Part shown: piece by piece, positions 28,149-35,774 of the stretch
Layout of the letters: each line of letters starts with the position of its first letter
How positions within the stretch are numbered: the stretch's first letter is position 1
Assembly (NCBI RefSeq): GCF_900100945.1
Contig: NZ_FNCG01000014.1
Coordinates: 1 to 64,000, forward strand
DNA length: 64,000 nucleotides
Direction: 5' to 3'
Source: Mucilaginibacter gossypii
GTDB taxonomy: Bacteria > Bacteroidota > Bacteroidia > Sphingobacteriales > Sphingobacteriaceae
The notes under the pieces: model-generated
The model's database searches: none
What the model was told of the DNA's origin: nothing
Seen by the model: only the letters and a program-made list of their open reading frames with translations
Program-made: the position numbers and the translations under genes

Positions 28149-30911
28149 TCAGTTAAAAAGCCAGCGTAAATCCTTAATATTACCTTCGTTGCTCAAGCCG
28201 GCGTCATATACAGGTACATTTGCATCTGCATCAACAATACCTAAAATCAAGGCGACGCCTTTACCTAAAGTAAGCTTATTTGACCCCGCTTTGAAGGTAT
28301 AGGTATGAATATTTACAGGCGGCAAGCCATCAATTTGAATGGCATTGGCAATCTTAATATCGGCCTGGCCAAAATCATTGGCGCTGGCATCCGTTTCCAA
28401 TTGCGGCTCGGGCAGGTATTGAGGCATTTTGCTATTGAAAAAGCCAACCAGCACCTTTACCGGTCTATCATTTTTAAAACTGATTGTTGTACCGTTCTTC
28501 TGCTGATCTCCTTTAGATAGCTTTATCCCTTTTAAAGCCGCCAGTTCTTTTGCGATATTTTTGATGGCTGCTGCTGTATCGGAAAATACCACTTCGCCAG
28601 CTTTGACCTGATAACTGCTACTTCCACTATTTTCAAACCTCACAAGCGCATCTTTCAAAACTACAACCTCCTTTTGCTTTTGCTGTGTTTGAGGCGATTT
28701 CAGCGAATCAATATTGCGTTTAAAATTGTCCAGTTCCTTTTGGTAAACCGGCAAAAGCTCGGCCCAGGTTTTCATTTTGGCATCGTTACCTCCAACTGGA
28801 ATTTTGCGTTGCTTGGTTTGCATGCTATTAGCATACAGGTAGGTATTTTCAGTCAGCTTTACCAGCTGTTTATAGTAATCCAGACTGGTTTGCAACTCGG
28901 GTAAAGCCTTTTCCAGATCGGCAACATTATCTGAATATTTATAGCGCAACACCCATAAAGCCGCTTTTGCCTTGTAAGCATAATTATTGGCCATTGCGTT
29001 ATAGCAATACATATCATTTTTTAAGCGGGCAAACTCGACTTTATCTTTAGTTACTTGTGCAGATGCTTCGTCGATAGCCTCAACAGCTTTTTCCCCTTGC
29101 ACTATTACACTATCGATAACTTTAACCGGTGTTTCGCCAATATGTGATTGTTGTTTCCACTCCTTCTCGGCGTACTCGCTCATCATTTCACCAACCGGAC
29201 CTTCGGAGTTATAGAGCAAAGAAAACAAACCGTACTTTTCAGGATTAACCAGCTGGCTCATCAGCATCCCCAAAGTCATGGTTTGGCGGTTACCATCGGT
29301 GATCCCGAAACGACGCAACAACTCGGGTGAGATATTGCCTGATTGTTCATAAGCTTTTAAGATGGCTTCGCCATGAGCCTGGTCGCATCCATATTTATCG
29401 GCCAGTTGTTTTGACCAATAGTTTATTTCGCTAGCCCTGTCCCTCTTGCTATCCCAGGCATAGCGCGACCATGCCTTGTACCAGATCCAATCCCTGTCCA
29501 ACTGCAGCAGACGCTTACCATCAGTTTTATCTGCTGTATAAGGCCAATCCCAGTAGGATGCCTGCGGATACAGGTGCAGGGCATTTGCCCCATAAACGGT
29601 ATGCATGGCCTGCACACATTTCTGAATAAAATCGGCCGATCCATAGCGGAAAGGCTCCAGGTTGGCAAGGATATGGACGTTTTCTATTTGTACGGTACCG
29701 ATATTACTCAAAGTGCGATGAAGATCAGCCCAGGGACCATGTGGTTCATACGTAGTAAGTGCCTCACCATTGTATTTGGCCATGGTGTACAGGTTGTGAT
29801 ATAAAGGTTTGGCGTATTTCATCACCGCAGGTGCGTCGGTATCATGCGCACGGAGCACAATCGGCGGCTCATCTGTGCGCCCCAGGGCTTTTAATCCGTC
29901 TTTTACGCCCGGAATAATGGTTTGCGTAAACCAGTCGATATCATCCTGACCTACACCTTCCATGGCTTCGCCCAGCGTAATCAACAATCCAACATGAGGG
30001 TATTTTTCAACAAAAGCAGCTATTGATTTACGGGTATAATCGGCGATGACGGGTACAATGTGCCGGTTCCTATCCTGCGTTTTTAGGTTATTTTTTTCGG
30101 CGAAGGGCTTGGAGACGATGATATTGTAAAAACCCTGGATAAGCCAAATCCCACGCTTATCAGCCTCTTCGGCTAAAAAACTATAGATCTCTTCGTTTTT
30201 CTTAAAAGTAGCATCATCAACCTCAACAGCATAAGGATATTCTTTAACTCTTACCAGCGAAGCAAAAGGGTGCCCGTTCCACAAATACAGTGAGTTCATG
30301 CGGTTATGCGCCAGCGAATCCAGGTAACGGATCCATAAAACCTTATCATAAAACCATGGGAAATTTTGCGGCGTGTAAGAGTACTCATAAGTGCCGCGAG
30401 CGGGAAGTAACGCAGGCTTTTGCACACCGATGCAAGTCCCCCGCAAAACCATTTCGGGCTGATCATGCAGGTTTATATTTACAGGGAGTTTTTTATTTAA
30501 GTCGATCCTATCTGCCAGTTCAAGACAGCCATAAAGCGCACCGGAATTATCGGCACCTGCTATCAGCAATTTATTTTTAAGACCGTTATCACTGATGATA
30601 AAACCCTCTTTTCCAGGTTGATTATTTGGACTACCCGCCAATTTCTTAATCGAAGCATCGGTAAGCAGACCAACAATTATGGTGTTACCGGAAGGAAGCG
30701 CCCCTTTGTAGGGTCGTTCAGTAACCAAATAACCTGCGTTTTTTAAAGCAAACGTTAACTTTTGCACACCATAACTTATCCTTGCATGGTGCTTGGGTAA
30801 AGTAACAATGGTTATTTTTTTTGATTGAACTTGTGCTTGTAAGGGAGAATGAAAACAAGAGATCAATATGAGCAACAGTAGCAGGCAACGATTAAACAGC
30901 TTCATTTTCAT
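28149..30911 (-). CDS. Large secreted glycoside hydrolase-like protein, GH20/GH67/GH115-like architecture, unassigned
   Basis: The 920-residue protein has a signal peptide ending PLQAQ. Residues about 30-150 look like the small alpha/beta domain that precedes the barrel in GH20, GH67 and GH115 enzymes (GNTIIVGLLTDASIKK, GALYGCLELADRID). A TIM barrel follows (about 155-480) with NRMNSLYLWNGHPFASL, LLITLGEAMEGVGQDDIDW and LYPQASYWDWPYTAD, then a helical region (about 480-720) and a C-terminal beta domain. E and D in GEAMEGVGQDD are possible catalytic residues. Such architecture often acts on uronic acids, so an alpha-galacturonidase or alpha-glucuronidase role is conceivable but not shown. It is the first gene of its unit, about 100 nt after a clear -7 box. 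Confidence 0.6.
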   Translation of the reverse strand: MKMKLFNRCLLLLLILISCFHSPLQAQVQSKKITIVTLPKHHARISYGVQKLTFALKNAGYLVTERPYKGALPSGNTIIVGLLTDASIKKLAGSPNNQPGKEGFIISDNGLKNKLLIAGADNSGALYGCLELADRIDLNKKLPVNINLHDQPEMVLRGTCIGVQKPALLPARGTYEYSYTPQNFPWFYDKVLWIRYLDSLAHNRMNSLYLWNGHPFASLVRVKEYPYAVEVDDATFKKNEEIYSFLAEEADKRGIWLIQGFYNIIVSKPFAEKNNLKTQDRNRHIVPVIADYTRKSIAAFVEKYPHVGLLITLGEAMEGVGQDDIDWFTQTIIPGVKDGLKALGRTDEPPIVLRAHDTDAPAVMKYAKPLYHNLYTMAKYNGEALTTYEPHGPWADLHRTLSNIGTVQIENVHILANLEPFRYGSADFIQKCVQAMHTVYGANALHLYPQASYWDWPYTADKTDGKRLLQLDRDWIWYKAWSRYAWDSKRDRASEINYWSKQLADKYGCDQAHGEAILKAYEQSGNISPELLRRFGITDGNRQTMTLGMLMSQLVNPEKYGLFSLLYNSEGPVGEMMSEYAEKEWKQQSHIGETPVKVIDSVIVQGEKAVEAIDEASAQVTKDKVEFARLKNDMYCYNAMANNYAYKAKAALWVLRYKYSDNVADLEKALPELQTSLDYYKQLVKLTENTYLYANSMQTKQRKIPVGGNDAKMKTWAELLPVYQKELDNFKRNIDSLKSPQTQQKQKEVVVLKDALVRFENSGSSSYQVKAGEVVFSDTAAAIKNIAKELAALKGIKLSKGDQQKNGTTISFKNDRPVKVLVGFFNSKMPQYLPEPQLETDASANDFGQADIKIANAIQIDGLPPVNIHTYTFKAGSNKLTLGKGVALILGIVDADANVPVYDAGLSNEGNIKDLRWLFN

Positions 30912-31014
30912 TGGTATTTAGACAGGCATACGCAGAGCCGGTTTTCAACGCTTGAAGCGAATTAGCTTCTGAAACCAGCTCTCGGGTTTTGAACTTAATT
31001 GGTTGTATAGTATT

Positions 31015-31080
31015 CAAAAATATCAGTACACTGCTGCAATTTCATCTGATATTTTCTCTATCTACTATACGATATTATCA
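31015..31080 (-). promoter_or_regulatory. Putative activator site plus -7 box upstream of the six-gene glycosidase unit
   Basis: On the minus strand TGATAATATCGTATAG (31080-31065) is followed after 42 nt by TATTTTTG (31022-31015), a perfect TAnnTTTG box. There is no TTG at -33. A direct repeat is visible: GATAATATC is repeated 23 nt later as GAAAATATC. Transcription would start near 31008, giving a leader of about 97 nt that includes an imperfect hairpin (GAGCCGGTTTTCA at 30935-30947 against TGAAACCAGCTC at 30970-30981). Its partners are the sites at 11333 and 15190. Confidence 0.72.
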
Positions 31081-31127
31081 TCATTAAAGTCCGCAAGCTT
31101 ATAAAAAGAGAGAAAATGAGTCAGGAT

Positions 31128-32678
31128 TTACACCGGGAGTTTCACCAGCACATGTTTCAGTTGCGTACTCCGGGATATCATCTTTCCATCGGCATAAATG
31201 ATAAAACCTTTGCCTTTGTGATATTTAGTGCCGTTTTTATCCCATACCACGCTGATAGTATGCCCGTGATAAAGCACGTTGTCTAACGCAAACCATTTCC
31301 ATTGATTTTTAGGGATAAGCGGGAAGATTTCGAGTAGATTATCTTCACGAGGTTTCAGGCCAACGAGATCGCTGATGATCAAATCGCAAAAACCGGAGTG
31401 GTTGTAATAGCTGCTTCTTGGGTTATCCCCTTTAAGCCAGTAACCTGTTTTTTCGTCCTGGTACTCGCCAAGGTAAGGCTGTCCCCGTTTAATGTGCGAA
31501 AGGGCGTATTTATGCAGTTCATTATAAAAAATACCGGGTGTCATTGTCCCTTTGCTTTGATAGCCGGTAAGCAGGGTAGCCAATCCTTTCAATGTTTGCG
31601 TAGTGGCGAAAGGCCATACAGCGCCGTCCCACTCGCAGCCATGCCCGGTACCATGAGTACGGAATAGCGGATGCCTGCGCTCGGCAGTAGTAATTCCCCA
31701 TGGGGCGTTAAAACCTTTGGTGTCGGTTAGCTGATCCCATTGTTTGGCATAAGCTGGTTTATCATCGGGTAGCTTAAAATACCAGGGGATAAAACCCAAT
31801 TCTTCGCGGGCATTGGCAAAATGCCCGTCGGGTTTACGTACTTCAAAAAAGGACGCGCTATCGTTCCACAAGCTGTCCTGCACCAGTTTTTTAAGGTCGA
31901 TAGCTTTTTGAGTGTATTTTGTTTTCAGTGAATCATTGCCGGTTAGGGCCGCCATTTTTGATAACGCCACAGCATTGCCGTACATGTAACTGTTAATAGT
32001 AGGACGGATGTTTTTGACTTTACGGCCGCCGCTAATGCTTTCTTCCATCGCGTCGCGCACGTCAAACTGCCAGAATAACTTGGATGGCAGTTGTTTCTCC
32101 GTTTCCCAAACGTGATAATCAGTATTGAGTAAAGGCAAAGCCTGTTGAACAAATTTTTTATCAGGGTTTACGAGGTAGTAATTATAAACCGCATCATCAA
32201 TCCAACTGCTGAATGCGTGCAAATGCGGTTTCTTTTGTTTGGGATCAACATAAAGCCAAAAATTGATGTACTGGTTGAGGTATTGCGGATCATGCAGCCA
32301 GCGCCCCTCATAAATTTGGTGACCAAGGGCACTGCTTGAACTATTATAAACGCCGGTAAAGCTAACCGGCGTTATAAATTCGGTGAAAATGAAGCCATCG
32401 GGTGTTTGTTTCAGGTGTTTCCTGAATGTCCACCAGCGGTAATAATAGATTTTTTGAATAGCCGAGTCCGGGCAATCAAATAAAGGTACATTTTTGGTCA
32501 GCCATTCGTAAGCATGGTCATTGGTGACGTAGTTCTTTACCGTTTCGGTATCGGTTTTATTAAAGCTGTTCACATAGGTTTTCAGTTTATCAAAACCCAA
32601 CACATGCTTTTGTTGCGCAAAAGCACTTCCTATCACGCAAAAAAAGAACCCGGTAAAAAACGTCTTCTTTATCATCAT
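31128..32678 (-). CDS. Secreted MGH1/GH63-like (alpha/alpha)6 glycoside hydrolase
   Basis: The 516-residue protein has a signal peptide ending AFAQQ. Helical repeats with WTFRKHLKQTPDGF, FWQFDVRDAMEESISGG, HGTGHGCEWDGAVWPFATTQ and YYNHSGFCDLIISDLVGL resemble the MGH1-like glycosidase domain, a six-hairpin toroid related to GH63. Asp in DVRDAMEE and Glu in CEWDGAVWPF are candidate catalytic residues. It is the last gene of the GH28-CE8-GH105-Uxa unit, separated from the dehydrogenase gene by a 27-bp inverted repeat. The sugar removed is unknown. It ends about 120 nt before the promoter of the next unit. Confidence 0.68.
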   Translation of the reverse strand: MMIKKTFFTGFFFCVIGSAFAQQKHVLGFDKLKTYVNSFNKTDTETVKNYVTNDHAYEWLTKNVPLFDCPDSAIQKIYYYRWWTFRKHLKQTPDGFIFTEFITPVSFTGVYNSSSSALGHQIYEGRWLHDPQYLNQYINFWLYVDPKQKKPHLHAFSSWIDDAVYNYYLVNPDKKFVQQALPLLNTDYHVWETEKQLPSKLFWQFDVRDAMEESISGGRKVKNIRPTINSYMYGNAVALSKMAALTGNDSLKTKYTQKAIDLKKLVQDSLWNDSASFFEVRKPDGHFANAREELGFIPWYFKLPDDKPAYAKQWDQLTDTKGFNAPWGITTAERRHPLFRTHGTGHGCEWDGAVWPFATTQTLKGLATLLTGYQSKGTMTPGIFYNELHKYALSHIKRGQPYLGEYQDEKTGYWLKGDNPRSSYYNHSGFCDLIISDLVGLKPREDNLLEIFPLIPKNQWKWFALDNVLYHGHTISVVWDKNGTKYHKGKGFIIYADGKMISRSTQLKHVLVKLPV

Positions 32679-32690
32679 TTAATTTTCTTC

Positions 32691-32792
32691 TGTAGAGACG
32701 CATAATTGCGTCTCCCGGAGGACGACCCGATTGCAAAAGCGTCTCCAACAAAGCCGCTTGTCCCGCGGGAGACGCAATTATGCGTCTCTACA
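32691..32792. repeat. Inverted repeat of the GTAGAGACGCAT family, copy 2 (27-bp perfect arms)
   Basis: The arm at 32691-32717 starts TGTAGAGACGCATAATTGCG and is perfectly complementary to 32766-32792. Each arm is itself partly palindromic (GAGACGCATAATTGCGTCTC), and a third related piece (GCGTCTCC) lies in the loop. The arms share GTAGAGACGCAT and the loop shares the CTTGTCC string with copy 1 at 12501-12598. It lies between the dehydrogenase and MGH1 genes of one unit. Confidence 0.85.
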
Positions 32793-32809
32793 TTTATTTA
32801 AACAACTTC

Positions 32810-33823
32810 CTATACTTCCACAATTGCTTTTATAACACCTTTCGCCGGGTTAAGCCAACTTTCAAACTGATCTTTTACTTCATCAAAAGTTACCCGGTGG
32901 GTGATATAGGTCTGCGGGTTTACCAAACCATTTTTCATGGAACGGATTACGTGTTCAAAATCCTCGCGGGTGGCGTTGCGACTGCTCATCAAGGTGCTTT
33001 CACGTTTATGAAACTCGGGATGACTTACAATAAGTTCGTCTCGTTGTAAACCAACCAACACATACCTGCCGCCATGCGCCAGGTACAAAAACGCGCCGTT
33101 TATAGCCTTTTGATTGCCGGTAGCATCAATCACCACGGTAGGCATATCACCGTTGGTGATCTCTTTCAGGCGCTCACTCACATCTTCGTTTTTTACGTTG
33201 ATGGTATAATCAACCTTCAAATTTTCTCTGCAAAAATTAAGACGCTGTTCGTTCACATCGGCAGCAATGACTTTTGCTCCGGCAATGCGGGCAAATTCCA
33301 TAATACCTAAACCTATAGGGCCGGCGCCAATAACCAGTACAAATTCATCCGGTTTTACATCCGCCCGCCGCACCCCATGTGCACCTATGGCCAATGGTTC
33401 AACCAATGCCAGTTCATCAAAACTTAAGCCCTCGCCATGAACCAATAGGTGTGATGGGACCTGCAGGTATTCGGCCATACCGCCATCAGTATGTACACCG
33501 CAAACCTGGATATTTACACAACAGTTTGGTTTGCCCGAGCGACAAGCGATACAATGCCCGCAATTGAAATATGGGATAAAAGTAACAGCCTCACCTTTTT
33601 CAAAACCTTTGGCATCGCCGGCTTCAATCAGTTCGGCCGCAAGTTCGTGGCCTAAAATTCGTGGATAGCTAAAAAAGGGTTGAGTACCTTCAAAGGCATG
33701 CAGATCGGTACCGCAAATCCCTATTCGTTTTATTTTAAGCAGTGCATTACCCGGTTTTAATTGGGGTACATCAGCAGTGCCATAATCCAATTGACCGGGT
33801 GTTGTACAGGTTAGTATTTTCAT
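32810..33823 (-). CDS. Zinc-dependent alcohol dehydrogenase, LgoD/RspB-like sugar-acid or polyol dehydrogenase
   Basis: The 337-residue cytoplasmic protein is a medium-chain dehydrogenase. The catalytic zinc region is GICGTDLHAFEG with LGHELAAE after it, and the structural zinc cysteines are in GHCIACRSGKPNCC (about residues 90-106). The NAD(P)-binding loop is VLVIGAGPIGLG (about 165-176). FFSYPRILGHE and HPEFHKRESTLMSSRNAT are also seen, as I recall, in the RspB/YjjN group, which includes L-galactonate dehydrogenase that makes tagaturonate. Tagaturonate is the substrate of UxaB encoded nearby, so a role feeding that step is reasonable but unproven. Confidence 0.8.
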   Translation of the reverse strand: MKILTCTTPGQLDYGTADVPQLKPGNALLKIKRIGICGTDLHAFEGTQPFFSYPRILGHELAAELIEAGDAKGFEKGEAVTFIPYFNCGHCIACRSGKPNCCVNIQVCGVHTDGGMAEYLQVPSHLLVHGEGLSFDELALVEPLAIGAHGVRRADVKPDEFVLVIGAGPIGLGIMEFARIAGAKVIAADVNEQRLNFCRENLKVDYTINVKNEDVSERLKEITNGDMPTVVIDATGNQKAINGAFLYLAHGGRYVLVGLQRDELIVSHPEFHKRESTLMSSRNATREDFEHVIRSMKNGLVNPQTYITHRVTFDEVKDQFESWLNPAKGVIKAIVEV

Positions 33824-33909
33824 TAGTGTTAAGTTAGTAGTACTAAGTCTGAACTCAAATTCAGGCTTTTCTCTTTTTTATGCTTAGAATCTGTTTAAAA
33901 TGCAAAATA

Positions 33910-34045
33910 TTCATTGCCGTTGGTTTTAACCAACAGTAAAAAAAACTAAAATATTCTTGCTTTAGCCCAACTCTATAAGCGAATTTGGGCTGAAGCCCTC
34001 TTTTCGCGGCTCATTATTCCGTTGGTTAAAACCAACGGCAATGAA
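33910..34045. repeat. 25-bp perfect inverted repeat with nested hairpin
   Basis: Positions 33910-33934 (TTCATTGCCGTTGGTTTTAA and on) are perfectly complementary to 34021-34045, and each arm contains GTTGGTTTTAACCAAC, itself a palindrome. The loop carries a second hairpin, AGCCCAA (33964-33970) against TTGGGCT (33985-33991). It fills the 286-nt gap between uxaA and the dehydrogenase gene. This is the style of a REP-like palindromic element. Confidence 0.85.
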
Positions 34046-34069
34046 GTTTTATTTATGCTCATCTACCGG

Positions 34070-34091
34070 GTGTTCGTGTCTCCACGAACAC
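34070..34091. repeat. Short perfect hairpin after uxaA
   Basis: GTGTTCGTG (34070-34078) and CACGAACAC (34083-34091) form a perfect 9-bp stem with a TCTC loop, 19 nt beyond the uxaA stop codon. No T-run follows on the minus strand, so it is not a standard terminator; it may be a repeat or an mRNA-stabilising hairpin. Confidence 0.6.
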
Positions 34092-34109
34092 GGAGAAATA
34101 AATATCAAA

Positions 34110-35762
34110 TTAAAGTGAAACTCCTCTTTTCCATGGGATAAAATCATCCTGACCGTGGCGTACAGCGTGAACTTCAATTTCGCCGCTGGCTACTTTTACC
34201 ACATAATCCAGGATGCGTTCGCCCGCCTGCTCAATGGTTTCGTCACCTTCTACAATAGTACCGGTATTGATATCAATAATATCGCTCATTCGGTTAAATA
34301 ATGCAGTATTAGTGGCGATTTTTACAACCGGAGCTATTGGATTGCCGGTTGGCGTACCCAAACCGGTAGTAAACAATACGATATTAGCGCCCGACCCAAC
34401 CTCGGCCGTGGTCGATTCCACGTCGTTACCCGGGGTACACAACAGGTTTAGCCCCGGCTGTGTTACTTTTTCGGGATAATCCAATACATCAGCTACCGGT
34501 GATGTACCTCCTTTTTTGGCTGCCCCGGCAGATTTGATGGCGTCAGTGATCAGGCCATCCTTAATATTACCCGGCGACGGGTTCATGTAAAAACCAGAAC
34601 CGGCCTCTTCGGCCCGTTGGCTGTAGGTACGTACCAGATCGGCAAAGCGCTCGGCTTTAGTTTTCTCCAAACAACGATCAATCAGGTTTTGTTCAACCCC
34701 GCAAAGCTCAGGGAACTCGGCTAAAATAACCGAACCGCCCATGGCCACCAACAAATCAGAAGTATAACCAATAGCCGGGTTTGCCGAAATACCGGAGAAG
34801 CCATCCGACCCCCCGCACTCCAAACCGATGGTCAGTTTACTTAAAGGAGCCGGTTTACGGGTATATTGGTTAGCCTGCATCAAACCGGCAAGTGTTTGCC
34901 TGATAGCCAGCTCCATTAAATCGGCTTCTTTACCTGTTTTCTGCTGATCTAAAATGTAAAGTGGTTTGTTAAACTCCGGCGAGCGTTTATTGATCTCCTC
35001 CTGTAGTGTTTTTACTTCGGCATTCTGACAGCCAAGACTTAACACTGTTGCACCTGCAACGTTAGGGTGCGTAATATACCCGGCCAGCAAACCGCAAAGC
35101 GCAGTTGAATCCTGTCGGGTACCCCCGCAACCGCCTGTATGCGTTAGAAATTTAATCCCATCAACATTAGGGAAAACTTTATTACCGGCGTTTTGAGCGG
35201 TGTCGCTACCTATTTCGGTGTATAAAACCTCATCTATCTCGGCGCCTGCTTTGATCTTACCGATCAACTCCTGCGCTTTGATCTCATATGTTTTTTTGCG
35301 GCCATAACCCAAAGGTTTTACCAGGGCCTCCTGCAATACTTCAATGTTACGGTTTTCGCAAAAAACCATCGGTACAACCAGCCAATAATTCGCTGTGCCC
35401 ACGCTGCCATCTCCGCGGTGATAGCCGTTGAATGTTTTGCCTTCCCATTTACTGATATCAGGCCTGTGCCAATCAGTATGGCTTTGGCCTGTTAAAAAGC
35501 TGTTTGCCGCATGTTTTGCATTGGCGGTACTAAGCAGCCCGCCTACCGGGATCAGGCTTTGCGCTTTGCCTACCAATACGCCATACATGATGATTTCGCC
35601 ACCTTCGGGAATCTCGACCATAGCGAATTTATGCTTTGCCGGGATCAACTCTTTTACTATATAAGTTTCACCTTTGTAAGTAACCTGCTCGTTAGCCTGC
35701 AAATCGGTTAGTGCTACAAGCACATTATCGGCAGGGTGCACTTTTAATATATTCTGTTTCAT
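34110..35762 (-). CDS. uxaA: Altronate dehydratase
   Basis: The 550-residue protein has the two-part layout of UxaA: an N-terminal SAF domain (about 1-95, ILKVHPADNVLVALTDL) and a large C-terminal UxaA domain. The latter contains FLTHTGGCGGTRQDS, VLSLGCQNAEV, IGLECGGSDGFSGISANPAIG and NDVESTTAEVGSGANIVLFT. It removes water from D-altronate to give 2-keto-3-deoxy-D-gluconate in the cytoplasm, the third step of galacturonate breakdown. It lies 12 nt after uxaB. The enzyme family usually needs iron or another divalent metal. Confidence 0.95.
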   Translation of the reverse strand: MKQNILKVHPADNVLVALTDLQANEQVTYKGETYIVKELIPAKHKFAMVEIPEGGEIIMYGVLVGKAQSLIPVGGLLSTANAKHAANSFLTGQSHTDWHRPDISKWEGKTFNGYHRGDGSVGTANYWLVVPMVFCENRNIEVLQEALVKPLGYGRKKTYEIKAQELIGKIKAGAEIDEVLYTEIGSDTAQNAGNKVFPNVDGIKFLTHTGGCGGTRQDSTALCGLLAGYITHPNVAGATVLSLGCQNAEVKTLQEEINKRSPEFNKPLYILDQQKTGKEADLMELAIRQTLAGLMQANQYTRKPAPLSKLTIGLECGGSDGFSGISANPAIGYTSDLLVAMGGSVILAEFPELCGVEQNLIDRCLEKTKAERFADLVRTYSQRAEEAGSGFYMNPSPGNIKDGLITDAIKSAGAAKKGGTSPVADVLDYPEKVTQPGLNLLCTPGNDVESTTAEVGSGANIVLFTTGLGTPTGNPIAPVVKIATNTALFNRMSDIIDINTGTIVEGDETIEQAGERILDYVVKVASGEIEVHAVRHGQDDFIPWKRGVSL

Positions 35763-35774
35763 CTGTCCTCCTAT

